Origin: Sphagnum compactum | Taxonomy: Eukaryota > Bryophyta > Sphagnopsida > Sphagnales | DNA length: 64,000 bases | Assembly (NCBI GenBank): GCA_965153455.1 | Contig: OZ234498.1 | Location: 7,068,001 to 7,132,000, forward strand | Direction of reading: 5' to 3' | Notes under the pieces: generated by a model | What the model was told of the DNA's origin: nothing | Database searches by the model: none | What the model saw: the letters and a program-made list of their open reading frames with translations, nothing else | Program-made: the position numbers and the translations under genes | Shown: positions 63,593 through 64,000 of the stretch, piece after piece | Layout of the letters: the number at the start of each line of letters is the position of its first letter | Position numbering within the stretch: position 1 is the stretch's first letter

Positions 63593-63838
63593 TTATGTTT
63601 ATAGCAACATAAACCTAAAAAAGTCTAAAATCTATCTTTCTTTTGCAACATGTTTAAAGCTACTATGAAGCTATTTATAATTACTGCCAAAACATTATAA
63701 CGTTCAGTGCACCACATTCTATTTCAACACATTCCTTCAATACATTGTTTGTTTCTCATTGAATTCTATAAAATCTCTCTCTGCAATGATTAACGTTTTA
63801 TCCTCTAGGAGAATGCTATGGAATAGATCATGTGATCC

Positions 63839-64000
63839 CTAGCCAACTTCAAGGACTTCATCACTTCTATTTTCTGTCCCATGTTGTAACTGTTGCTCTT
63901 GTGCACTCAGATAAATGCTTTCATTAAACTGTTCCTCTAAGTCTTCTATGGCATCCAATCTCCCATTTCGCAATACCTTCCTATGTGAATACTGATCTTC
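63839..64000 (-). CDS. Partial open frame at the window edge, unassigned
   Basis: The minus strand is open from the window end for 53 codons: EDQYSHRKVLRNGRLDAIED, then LEEQFNESIYLSAQEQQLQ and a stop at 63839-63841. It is acidic and Gln-rich, like the end of a longer protein whose start lies outside the window. No family is recognised; it could belong to a transposon. Confidence 0.3.
   Translation of the reverse strand, partial: EDQYSHRKVLRNGRLDAIEDLEEQFNESIYLSAQEQQLQHGTENRSDEVLEVG

Noticed and set aside
1-64000. CRISPR arrays, bacterial operons or viral genes
   Set aside because: Tandem arrays lack the repeat-spacer regularity of CRISPR, the genes are plant-type with spliceosomal introns, and no viral protein was recognised.
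1-64000. tRNA and rRNA genes
   Set aside because: I saw no cloverleaf with conserved A and B boxes and no rRNA core segment, although I could not run a dedicated scan.

Overview
This is nuclear DNA from a land plant. It is AT-rich, and transposon remnants and tandem repeats separate four multi-exon genes whose exons all close on GT..AG junctions with matching phases. The products are plant-type: a KOC1-like outer-envelope kinase, an FBXO9/AtFBP7-type F-box protein, a SAM-PRXL2 peroxiredoxin-like protein and a CNGC4-type channel. A fragment of plastid ndhF lies in one intron. That favours a lineage whose plastid has or recently had ndh genes (fern, lycophyte, cycad or Ginkgo) over Pinaceae or gnetophytes, which lost them. 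I cannot name the species.

Layout. 1-7.4 kb is AT-rich with no gene I recognise. 8.16-11.56 kb holds the KOC1-like kinase (4 coding exons, minus strand), with a long putative 5' leader or promoter zone up to about 14.7 kb and a 41-bp minisatellite behind it. 15.5-29 kb is repeat territory: a decayed pogo/Tigger transposase, a G-rich minisatellite of about 78-bp units, a solo LTR with a perfect 5-bp target duplication, and a 551-bp fold-back. 29.13-33.22 kb holds the FBP7-like F-box gene (9 exons, minus); the ndhF insertion lies antisense in its intron 4. 35.1-38.1 kb holds the SAM-PRXL2 gene (3 exons, minus), 1.9 kb upstream of the F-box gene. 39-51 kb is again repeats: a dispersed family, a second solo LTR of the same family in opposite orientation, an SBP-box exon that lost a zinc ligand, and a Helitron helicase end. 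51.25-56.15 kb holds the CNGC4-like channel (8 exons, minus). 56.8-64 kb has a minisatellite of about 106-bp units, a LINE reverse transcriptase remnant, a cluster of GGATGAAAT words, and an unidentified degraded gene-like tract.

The four genes are all on the minus strand but share no evident pathway: plastid protein import, SCF ubiquitination, thiol redox chemistry, and calcium or cation signalling. I see no new multi-gene system. The points most worth checking are the F-box exon whose conserved core survives only in the wrong frame, the intron-associated dispersed repeat, the intact-frame ndhF insertion, and the unidentified spliced-looking tract near the right end.
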